A DNA stretch of 64,000 nucleotides from Flavobacterium sp. N2820 (GTDB lineage: Bacteria > Bacteroidota > Bacteroidia > Flavobacteriales > Flavobacteriaceae), in the NCBI RefSeq assembly GCF_025947285.1, contig NZ_CP110008.1:1255001-1319000 (forward strand), read 5' to 3'. Below are positions 11,525 to 19,670 of the stretch, in pieces. The stretch's first letter is position 1. Each line of letters opens with the position of its first letter. The notes below the pieces were generated by a model, which saw only the letters and a program-made list of their open reading frames with translations, was not told the origin of the DNA and ran no database searches. Position numbers and translations under genes: made by a program.

Positions 11525-11660
11525 GCTGGTAACTGCGGTTTACTTCAATGGCTACTTCCGTATTTCAATGAAAAACCCTAAATCAATAAAATGTTTTGTT
11601 ATATTTGTGATGGCTTGGTGCGGAAATTGCCACCTGAAAACAAGCCTCAAAACGTTATAC
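11525..11660 (+). repeat. attC-like site 6
   Basis: It opens with GCTGGTAAC (11525-11533) and closes at GTTATAC (11654-11660). Common type, with TTATATTTGTGATGGC in the centre. The opening core pairs with its cassette start GTTATCAGC with one G-T type mismatch. Confidence 0.65.
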
Positions 11661-11681
11661 AATATTTTTTGAACACTACTT

Positions 11682-12437
11682 ATGAAAAAACTTTCTATTC
11701 TACTTCTACTCCTATTGACAATTAAAGGTTTAAGTCAAAACAATAATGTTGACCTTTCAAAAATTAAATTTTGTGAACTAACAATTGAAGACTTGAAAGC
11801 TCAAGATACTGACTTAAAACAAGTAAACCTTGAAGAAATGGATTTATGCACAGACGGCTTTGTTCAAGATGGTAGATTTGAGAACAGAATTGGATATGTA
11901 AGTAAGTTATATCCTGGTGTAATTTTCCAAAAATACGATTCGCAAAACAGTATAATCGCAAAAATTCACTTAACTAGAGAGTTCAAAGGATATTTACCCG
12001 ACGGAAATTATATTGATGTAAAAACTTTAAAGGCTTCAGATATATTAAAAAAGTATGATTCTTTAGACTCATGGACATCTCGAGGTTGCTCAGATTATTG
12101 GGGAATAAAAAAAGATGATAAACTCAACTTTTATGTAAAAATTGACAAGAATAAAAATCCTAGATATCCAGTTGACCAAAAATATTATTCAGAACAACTT
12201 ATTCAAGGTATAGATGTAATTTCAGATTGTTACTCATATTTCGAACAGAAAAGTCAAAATGAAAAGCTTAAACCTCTTTATATTGTAGATGAAAAAGAAG
12301 TATCAGAAGAATTCATAAGAGGTTTAAAACCTGAAAGCGTGGAAACAATAACGGTGTTGAAAGATAAAAGTGCTGTTGAAAAATATGGAGAAAAAGGAAA
12401 GAATGGCGTAATAGAAATTAAGTTAAAGAAGAAATAA
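11682..12437 (+). CDS. cassette 7: secreted protein with TonB-plug-like C-terminal motif
   Basis: A 251-residue protein with a signal peptide (about 1-19, ending GLSQ). The C-terminal 50 residues, LYIVDEKEV...LKPESVETITVLKDKS..YGEKGKNGVIEIKLKK, match the short motif shared by SusC-type plug domains and by many Bacteroidota secreted proteins. The N-terminal 200 residues are not recognised. Envelope location is likely; substrate unknown. Confidence 0.7.
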   Translation: MKKLSILLLLLLTIKGLSQNNNVDLSKIKFCELTIEDLKAQDTDLKQVNLEEMDLCTDGFVQDGRFENRIGYVSKLYPGVIFQKYDSQNSIIAKIHLTREFKGYLPDGNYIDVKTLKASDILKKYDSLDSWTSRGCSDYWGIKKDDKLNFYVKIDKNKNPRYPVDQKYYSEQLIQGIDVISDCYSYFEQKSQNEKLKPLYIVDEKEVSEEFIRGLKPESVETITVLKDKSAVEKYGEKGKNGVIEIKLKKK

Positions 12438-12443
12438 AACGTC

Positions 12444-12590
12444 GCATAACAGCGCTTTGTTTCAAATACTACTTCCAGATTTCCATGAAAAACCCTCACT
12501 CAATAAAATGTTTTATTATATTTGAAATGGTTTAGTGCTGCTTCAACGCCTCTGAAAGCAAGCCGTGGAACATACTCTAAGCACTCGTAA
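12444..12590 (+). repeat. attC-like site 7 (right core degenerate)
   Basis: It opens with GCATAAC (12444-12450), which pairs 6 of 7 with its cassette start GTTATAC. The interior is the common type (TTATATTTGAAATGG). The expected GTTAGC core after GTGGAAC at about 12570 is replaced by ATACTCTAAGCACTCG, so this site looks decayed. Confidence 0.55.
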
Positions 12591-12602
12591 AAAAGAAAAA
12601 AT

Positions 12603-13100
12603 ATGAGAAAAATTAATTCTTTACAAATTCTTATTCATTTTATAGCAACATCCTTTTTTGCATTTTCTGCAACCGTATTATCAAGATTTTATAACTTAAG
12701 AATTCTGGAAATCATTAACAAAAATGGAATTGACACCGTGATAAAAAATTCAGAAAAATATAAAATAACTACAATGGATATGTGGAATTTTACTTTTTCA
12801 ACTGGAATTTCAAGTGTTATAGGAATATTTATGGCATTCCTAATTTCAATTTTTATCTCAATCAAAAAAAAATGGTCGGTACTTAATAGCTTTATTGTTC
12901 TATTTATAAGTTTAGCTTTAAATAAAATTGGAGTATTAAATTTATTTTGGAGGTATTTAAATCCTTTTGTTTGCCCAGGAAAATATATATCAGATTTGAA
13001 ATTAAATATTTTGACTTCAGGGATTTTTCTTTTGATTATTGGTTGCTTGGTTTTCTTTTTAAAAATTTTAAATAGAAAAATAGAAGAATATTCTAAATAA
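12603..13100 (+). CDS. cassette 8: four-helix membrane protein of unknown function
   Basis: A 165-residue protein that is mostly membrane helices (about residues 10-27, 62-87, 92-113 and 136-156) with a lysine-rich tail. No family recognised. Its left boundary is the degraded core of the previous site, and its right boundary is CTGCTAAC at 13112-13119. Confidence 0.65.
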   Translation: MRKINSLQILIHFIATSFFAFSATVLSRFYNLRILEIINKNGIDTVIKNSEKYKITTMDMWNFTFSTGISSVIGIFMAFLISIFISIKKKWSVLNSFIVLFISLALNKIGVLNLFWRYLNPFVCPGKYISDLKLNILTSGIFLLIIGCLVFFLKILNRKIEEYSK

Positions 13101-13110
13101 AATAAGTACT

Positions 13111-13207
13111 ACTGCTAACAGTAGTTTCTCGCAAGAAATTTTATCTTTGATAGAAAATAATCAGTTTCGAAGGTCGTAACCTAGGCAAGCACCAGAACGT
13201 TGTGCGT
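13111..13207 (+). repeat. attC-like site 8 (short)
   Basis: It opens with ACTGCTAAC (13111-13119) and closes at GTTGTGCGT (13199-13207). At 97 bp it is a shortened version of site 4, keeping TCGCAAGAAATTTTATCTTT and AACCTAGGCAAGCACC. It contains TATCTTTG, a perfect -7 promoter match. Confidence 0.65.
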
Positions 13208-13239
13208 CAGTTTTGTGGAACGCAGAAAAAATAACTTTA

Positions 13240-13815
13240 ATGAAATCAACAACATATTTATTTTTACTTTTCATTTTTTTATCTTGTTCAAGCGAAGATT
13301 TTTCCTTGAGACAATATGAAAAATATCCTGTGAAATTTGCCAAACAAAAAGTTAACTACCCAAACAACACTTTTGAATTATTCATACCAAAAAATTGGGA
13401 ATGGAACGTTGAAAATTTTGACAAGACGGATGAAATTATTTTAGGGATTAATGCTTGGTCAAAACAAGATGAAAAAAACTATATGGATGTAATTTCAATA
13501 CAAAAAACTAAAGGTTTAACTAATTCGAAAAATTTAAAAGCTGAATATGAAATTATTTTAGCAAAGCTAAAGCAGAATTTAGGTTATAAATTAATTGAAT
13601 CTGGAAAATCATCTTTTTTTGAAAATGAAACCTATTTTTTACATTACAAATCAAATTCTGGTAATTATGGTGAAGTTGAAATAATATCACTACTAACTGA
13701 AAGCAAATCTGATAAAAGTTTTTATTATATAAACGCTTCTGCTTCGAGAACCAAGAATTTAAAAATGAATATGTCTAAAATGATTCAATGCTTAAAAACC
13801 TTTAAAGAAAAGTAA
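13240..13815 (+). CDS. cassette 9: predicted lipoprotein of unknown function
   Basis: A 191-residue protein with a lipoprotein signal (hydrophobic run ending FLSCSS, cysteine about residue 16). An upstream ATG at 13213 in the same frame would bury the signal peptide, so 13240 is preferred. The mature part resembles small PsbP/DUF1795-like stress lipoproteins in general layout (FELFIPKNWEW near the start), but I am not sure of that. Confidence 0.68.
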   Translation: MKSTTYLFLLFIFLSCSSEDFSLRQYEKYPVKFAKQKVNYPNNTFELFIPKNWEWNVENFDKTDEIILGINAWSKQDEKNYMDVISIQKTKGLTNSKNLKAEYEIILAKLKQNLGYKLIESGKSSFFENETYFLHYKSNSGNYGEVEIISLLTESKSDKSFYYINASASRTKNLKMNMSKMIQCLKTFKEK

Positions 13816-13823
13816 AAAACCGA

Positions 13824-13962
13824 ACGCACAACAGTGGTTTACTTCATTACCAACTTCCAGATTTCCATGGAAAACTGCTGCTCAATAGAATGTTTTGTTA
13901 TATTTGTAAAGACTTGGTGTTGGTTCAACGCCAATGAGAGCAAGCCGAAGAACGTTGTGCAT
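13824..13962 (+). repeat. attC-like site 9
   Basis: It opens with ACGCACAAC (13824-13832), the exact complement of its cassette start GTTGTGCGT, and closes at GTTGTGCAT (13954-13962). Common type, with TTATATTTGTAAAGAC in the centre and spacer AGAAC. Confidence 0.75.
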
Positions 13963-14021
13963 CAGTTTTGATCGACAAAAACGGAAGATAAATAAACTCT
14001 AAAATTAAATTCTTAAAATAA

Positions 14022-14570
14022 ATGCAAATAATATTTCTTCTAATCGGAATAATTGGATTAGTTATGTTTGTTTTTGGTATCAAAACACTGATAAAAAATT
14101 ACAGAAACGAAATTATTAGCGAATTAAAACTAACTGAAAATGAAATAAATTTTCAAAAAATTGGTACTTATTCAATTTGTATAGTTGGTGGAGGTTATGC
14201 AAATAATTTGGGAAACTTTGAAACTCAAATTACCCATAACGAGACGAAATTAAATACGATTGAAAAACTGCTGAAATTCAAATTTCATTACAAAGGAAGA
14301 TTAGCAACCGAATTCTATAGTTTTGAAATTGAAAATCTTGGAATACATAAAATCTTTATTAAAAATATTGAAGACTTAGAAGTAAAAGAATCTATGTTAG
14401 TATCTAAAAGATTATTTCAAAAGAAATTACCAATTGAAAAAATAGGTTTAATAGTGAAAGAAACATCATCATGTACAAAATTTATAATTGGTTTGTTAAT
14501 GACTGTATTTGGAATTAATATTTCAATTTGGGGAATAATTTTAACATTTAATCCTCAACTAATTGGATAA
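14022..14570 (+). CDS. cassette 10: membrane protein with two terminal helices
   Basis: A 182-residue protein with one membrane helix at the N-terminus (about 2-20) and one at the C-terminus (about 150-175). The soluble middle domain is about 120 residues. No family recognised. Its unit is bounded by GTTGTGCAT and ATGCACAAC. Confidence 0.68.
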   Translation: MQIIFLLIGIIGLVMFVFGIKTLIKNYRNEIISELKLTENEINFQKIGTYSICIVGGGYANNLGNFETQITHNETKLNTIEKLLKFKFHYKGRLATEFYSFEIENLGIHKIFIKNIEDLEVKESMLVSKRLFQKKLPIEKIGLIVKETSSCTKFIIGLLMTVFGINISIWGIILTFNPQLIG

Positions 14571-14577
14571 AAACCGA

Positions 14578-14720
14578 ATGCACAACAGTGGTTTGCTTCA
14601 ACGAATACTTCCGGATTTTCCGTAGGAAAATCCACTACTGAATGGAATGTTTTGTTATATTTGTAATGGCTTGGTGCTGTTGCAACGCCACTAAAATCAA
14701 GCCTCATAACGTTAGCAGAA
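14578..14720 (+). repeat. attC-like site 10
   Basis: It opens with ATGCACAAC (14578-14586) and closes at GTTAGCAGAA (14711-14720). Common type, with TTATATTTGTAATGGC in the centre and right spacer CATAAC. Confidence 0.75.
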
Positions 14721-14749
14721 ATATTATCCCAAAAAAATAAAAATCTTAC

Positions 14750-15844
14750 ATGGAAGAAAGTTTAAAAACTTACGAAAAAACAATTGAAAAAAAACATAGC
14801 TTTGGTTGGACTCCAAAATTTGAAGAAGAATTTAGAACTAATTTAAGCGAAAAAACTTTCATTCCTATTGCTGAAAAGGCAATTGAAAAATTAAATTGGG
14901 ATATAGTTTATAAAGACGATAATAATATTGAAGCTAAAAGAAAAGAAACTAATTTTGGTTTTGATAAATGGACAGAATCTATTACAATATCACATAAACA
15001 CGGAAAAACTGTTGTCAAAAGTGAATCTTTAGGAAATGAAATGTGGGATAATGGTAGAAACTCAAAAAGAGTGAAATTGTTTATTCACGCTTTTAAAGAA
15101 ACTGAAAAAAGTTTTGATAAAGAATCACTTGAAAAATTAGAACTTGAAGCAGAAAGAAAAAATAATTGGGATGACTATGTTATTCCTGAAGTTTTGCCAA
15201 AACCAAATGAAATAAAAAAACCAAATTTTGTAATTCCATTAATTGGCGGATTTATCGTGTCAATTATTTTAGCAATTATTTTAGCAAAAGTTTCTGTAAG
15301 TGGTATTTACATAATTGGTTTATTTGAATTATTAGTTGCAATCGCAATAGGTTTTTCTTTAAAATATCTTATAAAGTTTTCAAACTTTACAGAATTTTTA
15401 AAACTAAAGTATTTATTAATTGGAATGATAATTCTTATATATGTTTTGAATCAATATTTCCAATATGAAATAATATTAAGAGAAAACAACTACGACCGTA
15501 TTGGATTTTTTGAATTTATTAAACTGCGATTTGAACAAGGATTAACAATAAAAAAACTAAATACAGGTTGGATTGGTTTAATTATTAGTTGGTGTTTACA
15601 AATTGTTATTACTTATTTTGTTGGTGTTGTAAAATTGATAACTGGAATAACATCTTACCAATTAGAAAGAGTTCCAATTGAAGTTGTGGATTTTGCATTT
15701 TATAATTTCGTAAAAGACAAAACTGAAGATGAAGTTAGAAAAGAACTATCCTCAAAAGGCTGGTCTAAAAAACAAAATCAAGATGAAGTTTTTGAAGCAA
15801 TTGAAGCAATTCATGGCGCAAATGAAATGAATCGTATGAAATAA
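14750..15844 (+). CDS. cassette 11: soluble N-terminal domain plus four-helix membrane domain
   Basis: A 364-residue protein. The first 150 residues are charged and soluble (a small beta-rich domain around IEAKRKETNFGFDKWTES). Four predicted helices follow (about 160-185, 190-208, 222-240 and 282-305). A short C-terminal soluble tail ends the protein, with KDKTEDEVRKELSSKGW resembling a small helical repeat. No family recognised; a membrane-anchored sensor or effector is possible. Confidence 0.68.
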   Translation: MEESLKTYEKTIEKKHSFGWTPKFEEEFRTNLSEKTFIPIAEKAIEKLNWDIVYKDDNNIEAKRKETNFGFDKWTESITISHKHGKTVVKSESLGNEMWDNGRNSKRVKLFIHAFKETEKSFDKESLEKLELEAERKNNWDDYVIPEVLPKPNEIKKPNFVIPLIGGFIVSIILAIILAKVSVSGIYIIGLFELLVAIAIGFSLKYLIKFSNFTEFLKLKYLLIGMIILIYVLNQYFQYEIILRENNYDRIGFFEFIKLRFEQGLTIKKLNTGWIGLIISWCLQIVITYFVGVVKLITGITSYQLERVPIEVVDFAFYNFVKDKTEDEVRKELSSKGWSKKQNQDEVFEAIEAIHGANEMNRMK

Positions 15845-15849
15845 AATAC

Positions 15850-15993
15850 TTCTGCTAACAGCAATTTGCTTCAATGGCTACTTCCGGATTTTCCTAAGGA
15901 AAAAACAGCAGTTCAATAAAATGTTTTGCTATATTTGTAATGCTTGGTGTCGGTTCAAATCCACTAAAATCAAGCCTCATAACGTTAGCAAAC
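15850..15993 (+). repeat. attC-like site 11
   Basis: It opens with TTCTGCTAAC (15850-15859), which pairs perfectly over 10 bp with its cassette start GTTAGCAGAA. It closes at GTTAGCAAAC (15984-15993). Common type, with CTATATTTGTAATGC in the centre. Confidence 0.75.
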
Positions 15994-15999
15994 ATACTA

Positions 16000-17472
16000 A
16001 TGAAAATCATACTTAACATCATATTTCTATTTTTAACAATAATTTCGAGTGGACAGTCTTTGTTTGATAAAAATTCAGTATCTAATAAAACTAAAAAGGT
16101 TGTAAAGAAAATTGCTAAAATAAATGAATTAATGGATTCTGCTGTTTATGGTTCGGGTATTCGTCCTAAACAATGGGATAATTTTGAAGAACTTGAAAAG
16201 ATTGCAACAAAAAAAGAATTAATTGAGTTAACAAATCATCCAAATGGAGTTGTTAGGTGTTATTCATTTTGGGCATTGACAAAAAGAAAAGATATTAATT
16301 TATTTTCATTTATTAAAGAACATTTAACTGATGATGAATTAGTAAATACACAATTTGGTTGTATTGGTGGTCAAGAAATGGTTGGAGATTTTTATATTCA
16401 ACTAATTTCAAGTGACGAAAATGATTTAGAAACCGAAACACTAAATAAAAGCGAGTTCAAAGAACTAGATAGTTTATTAATTTACAAACCTAACAAACTT
16501 TCTTCACGATTTTATGCAATTTTGCGTGCTGAACCAACTGAAATGTTATATCCAAAAGTAAAAGAACTTGTTGTAAATGAAAATAATCCAAGTGCTTTAA
16601 TAACTTTAGCAAAATATAAGAAAAATCAAGATATTGAAACGATAAAAAAATTTAAAGATATAACTGAAGACGAAGACGATGGTTATATCTATACATATAG
16701 AGCAATTAGTGAATTTCCAAAAATAGAATTTTTACCATTATTAGAAGAAAACTTAAAAAAAACTTTAGACAAAACTCATTTTAGTAATGAATGGAGAGAA
16801 CTTTATCGTACAATTGCAAGTTATAAAAATATAAAAGCACTTGAGTTATTAAAAATTCCATTTACAGAAGTTCAACATCATAATATAAAAAAATACCATA
16901 TTGGTTTTGTTTTTCAAGCAATTTCAGAATTCAATGACCCAATTTATGATGAATTACTTTGGAAAATTTGGGAAGAGGAAAAGTATAAAACTATTGGACT
17001 TAAATTTTATAAATACTTGCTAAATCAAAACCCTTCAAAGGCTTATGAATTAACAAAAAGAGAATTTATTGATGATTATCAAATTCAAAATTCTTACTTT
17101 ACACCTAATTTAAATAACATTGAGAATTCAGAAGGTTATTATGACTACTTACTTAACGTAATAAAAGCTAATGATAAAGAATTCTATACTTATATTATTA
17201 ATCAGAAAATAGAAAACGAAAATGTTAATGCTTTACCATTATTTACATCAAAAGTTAATAAACAAAAAATATTTATCAAATCACTCTTCAATAGAATAGA
17301 AAAAGAAAGTAATCCACATGTTTATTTAAATATTATTAAAACACTAATTGAATTTAAAGATGAAAACATAAATAATGAAATTTTGGAAGTTAGAAAACGC
17401 AATAACAGTATGCATGAAAATTGGGGTGGAAAGGCTTTAGATGAATTACTTGAAGAAAATAATATCAAGTAA
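16000..17472 (+). CDS. cassette 12: large secreted alpha-helical (HEAT-like) protein
   Basis: A 490-residue protein, the largest in the array, with a signal peptide (about 1-19, ending ISSGQ). The body has helix-turn-helix repeats such as ELTNHPNGVVRCYSFWALTK, compatible with HEAT/ARM folds. An in-frame ATG at 15940 lies inside the preceding palindrome. The boundary at 15984 and the signal peptide support 16000. No specific family recognised. Confidence 0.72.
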   Translation: MKIILNIIFLFLTIISSGQSLFDKNSVSNKTKKVVKKIAKINELMDSAVYGSGIRPKQWDNFEELEKIATKKELIELTNHPNGVVRCYSFWALTKRKDINLFSFIKEHLTDDELVNTQFGCIGGQEMVGDFYIQLISSDENDLETETLNKSEFKELDSLLIYKPNKLSSRFYAILRAEPTEMLYPKVKELVVNENNPSALITLAKYKKNQDIETIKKFKDITEDEDDGYIYTYRAISEFPKIEFLPLLEENLKKTLDKTHFSNEWRELYRTIASYKNIKALELLKIPFTEVQHHNIKKYHIGFVFQAISEFNDPIYDELLWKIWEEEKYKTIGLKFYKYLLNQNPSKAYELTKREFIDDYQIQNSYFTPNLNNIENSEGYYDYLLNVIKANDKEFYTYIINQKIENENVNALPLFTSKVNKQKIFIKSLFNRIEKESNPHVYLNIIKTLIEFKDENINNEILEVRKRNNSMHENWGGKALDELLEENNIK

Positions 17473-17477
17473 AGTAC

Positions 17478-17616
17478 GTTTGCTAACAACGGTTTTAAGA
17501 AATTGGGGTTTTTGGGCTTAATTTAAAGTTTGTTTTGTACTTTTAATATCGATGTTTAATCGATAGTTTTGGGCTTATAAATCTCCAACTTCTTAAAGCA
17601 GCAAAACGTTAGTGGC
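17478..17616 (+). repeat. attC-like site 12
   Basis: It opens with GTTTGCTAAC (17478-17487), which pairs over 10 bp with its cassette start. It closes at GTTAGTGGC (17608-17616). Same type as site 1. The inner stem TTTAAGAA pairs with TTCTTAAA, and the right spacer is AAAAC. Confidence 0.75.
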
Positions 17617-17645
17617 AATTTTGTAAACACCCTAATCAAACACAA

Positions 17646-18125
17646 ATGAATTCATTTTTAAAGTACTTTCTTTTGATTATTTCCAGCTTCTCATTTGCGC
17701 AAGAACAAACTGGAAAAGCCGCAATTTTCTTGGATGAACAATTCATTCACAACAATACTTTCAAATACATTGATCCGAGTAACATACAAGAGGTTAAATT
17801 CAAAACCGATGATATCACAATAAAAGGTGAAACTTATATTGGACAACTTTTTGTTTCTACAAAATCTAAAAACTACAAATTTCTTTCTTTAGAAGAAATT
17901 AAGCTTGAGTTTACTCAGTCTAAAAACTCTAAAATTCTCTTTATTATAGAAGGTGAACTTGTGGAAGATAAATTAGAAACATATAAAATTGACAAAGAAT
18001 ACATACTAAAAGTTACAGTTCAAAATTCAAATTATATAGAAAGTTTAAAAGCATACAATTTGAATATAGATGTTGTCCAGATAATACTTAAAACGCCTGA
18101 TAATTTGGAGTATGAAAAAGAATAA
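17646..18125 (+). CDS. cassette 13: secreted protein of unknown function
   Basis: A 159-residue protein with a signal peptide (about 1-18, ending SFAQ). The mature part is beta-rich and begins EQTGKAAIFLDEQF. It is the last unit, bounded by GTTAGTGGC and GCCACTAAC. No family recognised. Confidence 0.7.
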   Translation: MNSFLKYFLLIISSFSFAQEQTGKAAIFLDEQFIHNNTFKYIDPSNIQEVKFKTDDITIKGETYIGQLFVSTKSKNYKFLSLEEIKLEFTQSKNSKILFIIEGELVEDKLETYKIDKEYILKVTVQNSNYIESLKAYNLNIDVVQIILKTPDNLEYEKE

Positions 18126-18139
18126 TTGAAAATAAAACA

Positions 18140-18197
18140 GCCACTAACAGGCGTTTTGCAAGATTGCGAATTTTGTAGTAAATTCACGTTTACGTTT
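18140..18197 (+). repeat. attC-like site 13, truncated end of the array
   Basis: It opens with GCCACTAAC (18140-18148) and follows site 4 closely through TTGCGAATTTTGTAGTAAAT and CACGTTTAC. It diverges abruptly after about 18197. The right half and closing core are missing, so the array ends by deletion or rearrangement here. Confidence 0.65.
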
Positions 18198-18527
18198 CCC
18201 CCGCTCCCACGCGAATCCCTTCGTGTGCCATACTAAAATAAAAAGAAAATCCCGCTCTTTTTACCCATCAACAAGCAAAACAGCCTTACGAACAATAAAC
18301 CGCTACTCCCTAGTTACTGCATAGATACTTCATGGATACTTCATAGATACTCCATAGTAACGGTTGGGTTGTGGTACCCTAAACAAATGGGGAAATCCTT
18401 TTTTAACTTCCTAAAAATAAAATGCAATCGTATAAAAAAGAATTACTATTTTTATACTACTAAAACCACACGAAGTTATTTTTCTGCACGCGCACAAATA
18501 CTATCGTTTATAAATTTTTAAAACACA
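18198..18527. other. intergenic stretch with an 11 bp tandem repeat
   Basis: No gene is seen. The only structure is three and a half copies of an 11 bp repeat (CATAGATACTT, CATGGATACTT, CATAGATACTC, CATAG) at 18320-18357. Confidence 0.5.
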
Positions 18528-18950
18528 ATGGCACAAATCAATCCGCACATCAACTTCAACGGCAATGCAGAAGAAGCATTTCATTTTTACCAAAGTGTAT
18601 TTGGTGGCGCATTTACGCAAATTATCCGCTTCAAAGATTTGGAAAGCCCTGAATACCCTGTCGCAGAAAAGGAAGCCAAGAAAATCATGCACATCGCTTT
18701 ACCCATTGGCAACAGCGTATTAATGGGAAACGATGTCCCTGAAATCCTCGGACATGTCGATGAAAATGAAAACCGCTCAAAAATCGTAATCACCGCAGAA
18801 AGCCGTGAAGAAGCAGACCACCTTTTCAAAGGACTAACCGTTGGCGGAACGATCGAATATCCAATGAGTGAAAGTCCGTGGGGTTCCTATTTCGGAATGT
18901 TTAGAGACCAATACGGCATTGAATGGATGGTGAGTTTTGATGCAAAATAG
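18528..18950 (+). CDS. VOC family (PhnB-like glyoxalase fold) protein
   Basis: A 140-residue protein of the vicinal oxygen chelate fold, PhnB/3-demethylubiquinone-9 methyltransferase-like group. It has NPHINFNGNAEEAFHFYQSV at the start and the closing motif FGMFRDQYGIEWMVSF. Length and motifs are typical. The biochemical substrate cannot be read from sequence. Confidence 0.88.
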   Translation: MAQINPHINFNGNAEEAFHFYQSVFGGAFTQIIRFKDLESPEYPVAEKEAKKIMHIALPIGNSVLMGNDVPEILGHVDENENRSKIVITAESREEADHLFKGLTVGGTIEYPMSESPWGSYFGMFRDQYGIEWMVSFDAK

Positions 18951-19083
18951 TGGAGCACCACATTGTTTTCCATTCTACAAGTAAATCCTTTACCTAATTA
19001 AAATAAGAGCGCACTTACAGATTACAACATTAAAAACCACCCGAAAGAAAGTGTATTTTAGGAGCGAAATAAAATCAATAACA

Positions 19084-19560
19084 ATGACCAAACATATTAT
19101 TACATACTTAGTATTTATCATATCATTGAGTGCTTGTGCTCAAAATAAAACAGAAGAAGTTATTGAAGAAATAACAAGAGACAGCAATGGAAAAATTATT
19201 TCAACAACAATAGTCAAAAAGGACAAAGGAAATGTTTTAAGTGCTGAAGAGGTTTTAAACCAGTTTTACAATAACCAAGAAAAAATTGAAGAATTGGATA
19301 AATGCATGAGCTTTAGATTCTATCAAAAAACGCCTTACAGTAAGTTTAAAGAAATAATGGCTTCAAAAAATAAGCTCTGTGGTAAATTTATAACCAAAAA
19401 AATTATCGAAACAGAATATTCCCCTGACAAAAAAGCGGTTAGGTATAAAATTCAAGTTACTTACGAAACGAAAAATACCGTGGAACAAATTATTATGATT
19501 AAAGAATCGGAACAGAGTAAATTTGAAATATTTGAATATGTAATACTAGAAAATCAATAA
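19084..19560 (+). CDS. small lipoprotein, DUF4019-like size, unknown function
   Basis: A 158-residue protein with a lipobox (ISLSACAQ). The ATG at 19084 places the signal peptide correctly; a longer start at 19051 adds 11 unlikely residues. The C-terminal two thirds (AEEVLNQFYNNQEKIEELD onward) resemble small domains in which a cysteine and tyrosines repeat around MSFRFYQKTPYSKF. I cannot name the family with certainty. Confidence 0.65.
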   Translation: MTKHIITYLVFIISLSACAQNKTEEVIEEITRDSNGKIISTTIVKKDKGNVLSAEEVLNQFYNNQEKIEELDKCMSFRFYQKTPYSKFKEIMASKNKLCGKFITKKIIETEYSPDKKAVRYKIQVTYETKNTVEQIIMIKESEQSKFEIFEYVILENQ

Positions 19561-19670
19561 ATCTGTTCTTTTTACTACCCAAATCTCAAAAGAGAATGAT
19601 TTGGTATAGTCTAAGAAAAAACACATTTGAAATTACGCAGAACTACAACCTTACCATCATAACTTAGAAC

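Larger units (their letters stand above)
6874..18197 (+). mobile_element. integron-like gene cassette array (13 units, no integrase seen)
   Basis: Thirteen plus-strand genes alternate with 100-165 bp imperfect palindromes. Each unit starts at a GTT-type core and ends, after its gene, with a sequence complementary to its own start: GTTAGCGGAT/ATCCGCTAAC, GTTGTAGGC/GCCTACAAC, GTTAGCAGC/GCTGCTAAC, GTTAGCTGTA/TACAGCTAAC, GTTGTGCGT/ACGCACAAC, GTTGTGCAT/ATGCACAAC, GTTAGCAGAA/TTCTGCTAAC, GTTAGCAAAC/GTTTGCTAAC, GTTAGTGGC/GCCACTAAC. Units 5 to 8 pair less well. In integrons the R'' and R' of one attC lie at the two ends of a linear cassette, which predicts exactly this. Local hairpins do not predict pairing across 0.5-1.5 kb of gene. 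No integrase or attI is recognised, so this would be called a CALIN (cluster of attC sites lacking integrase). Confidence 0.8.

Noticed and set aside
6874..18197. CRISPR array
   Set aside because: Repeats are 100-165 bp apart by whole genes, imperfectly palindromic, with no short regular spacers and no cas genes.
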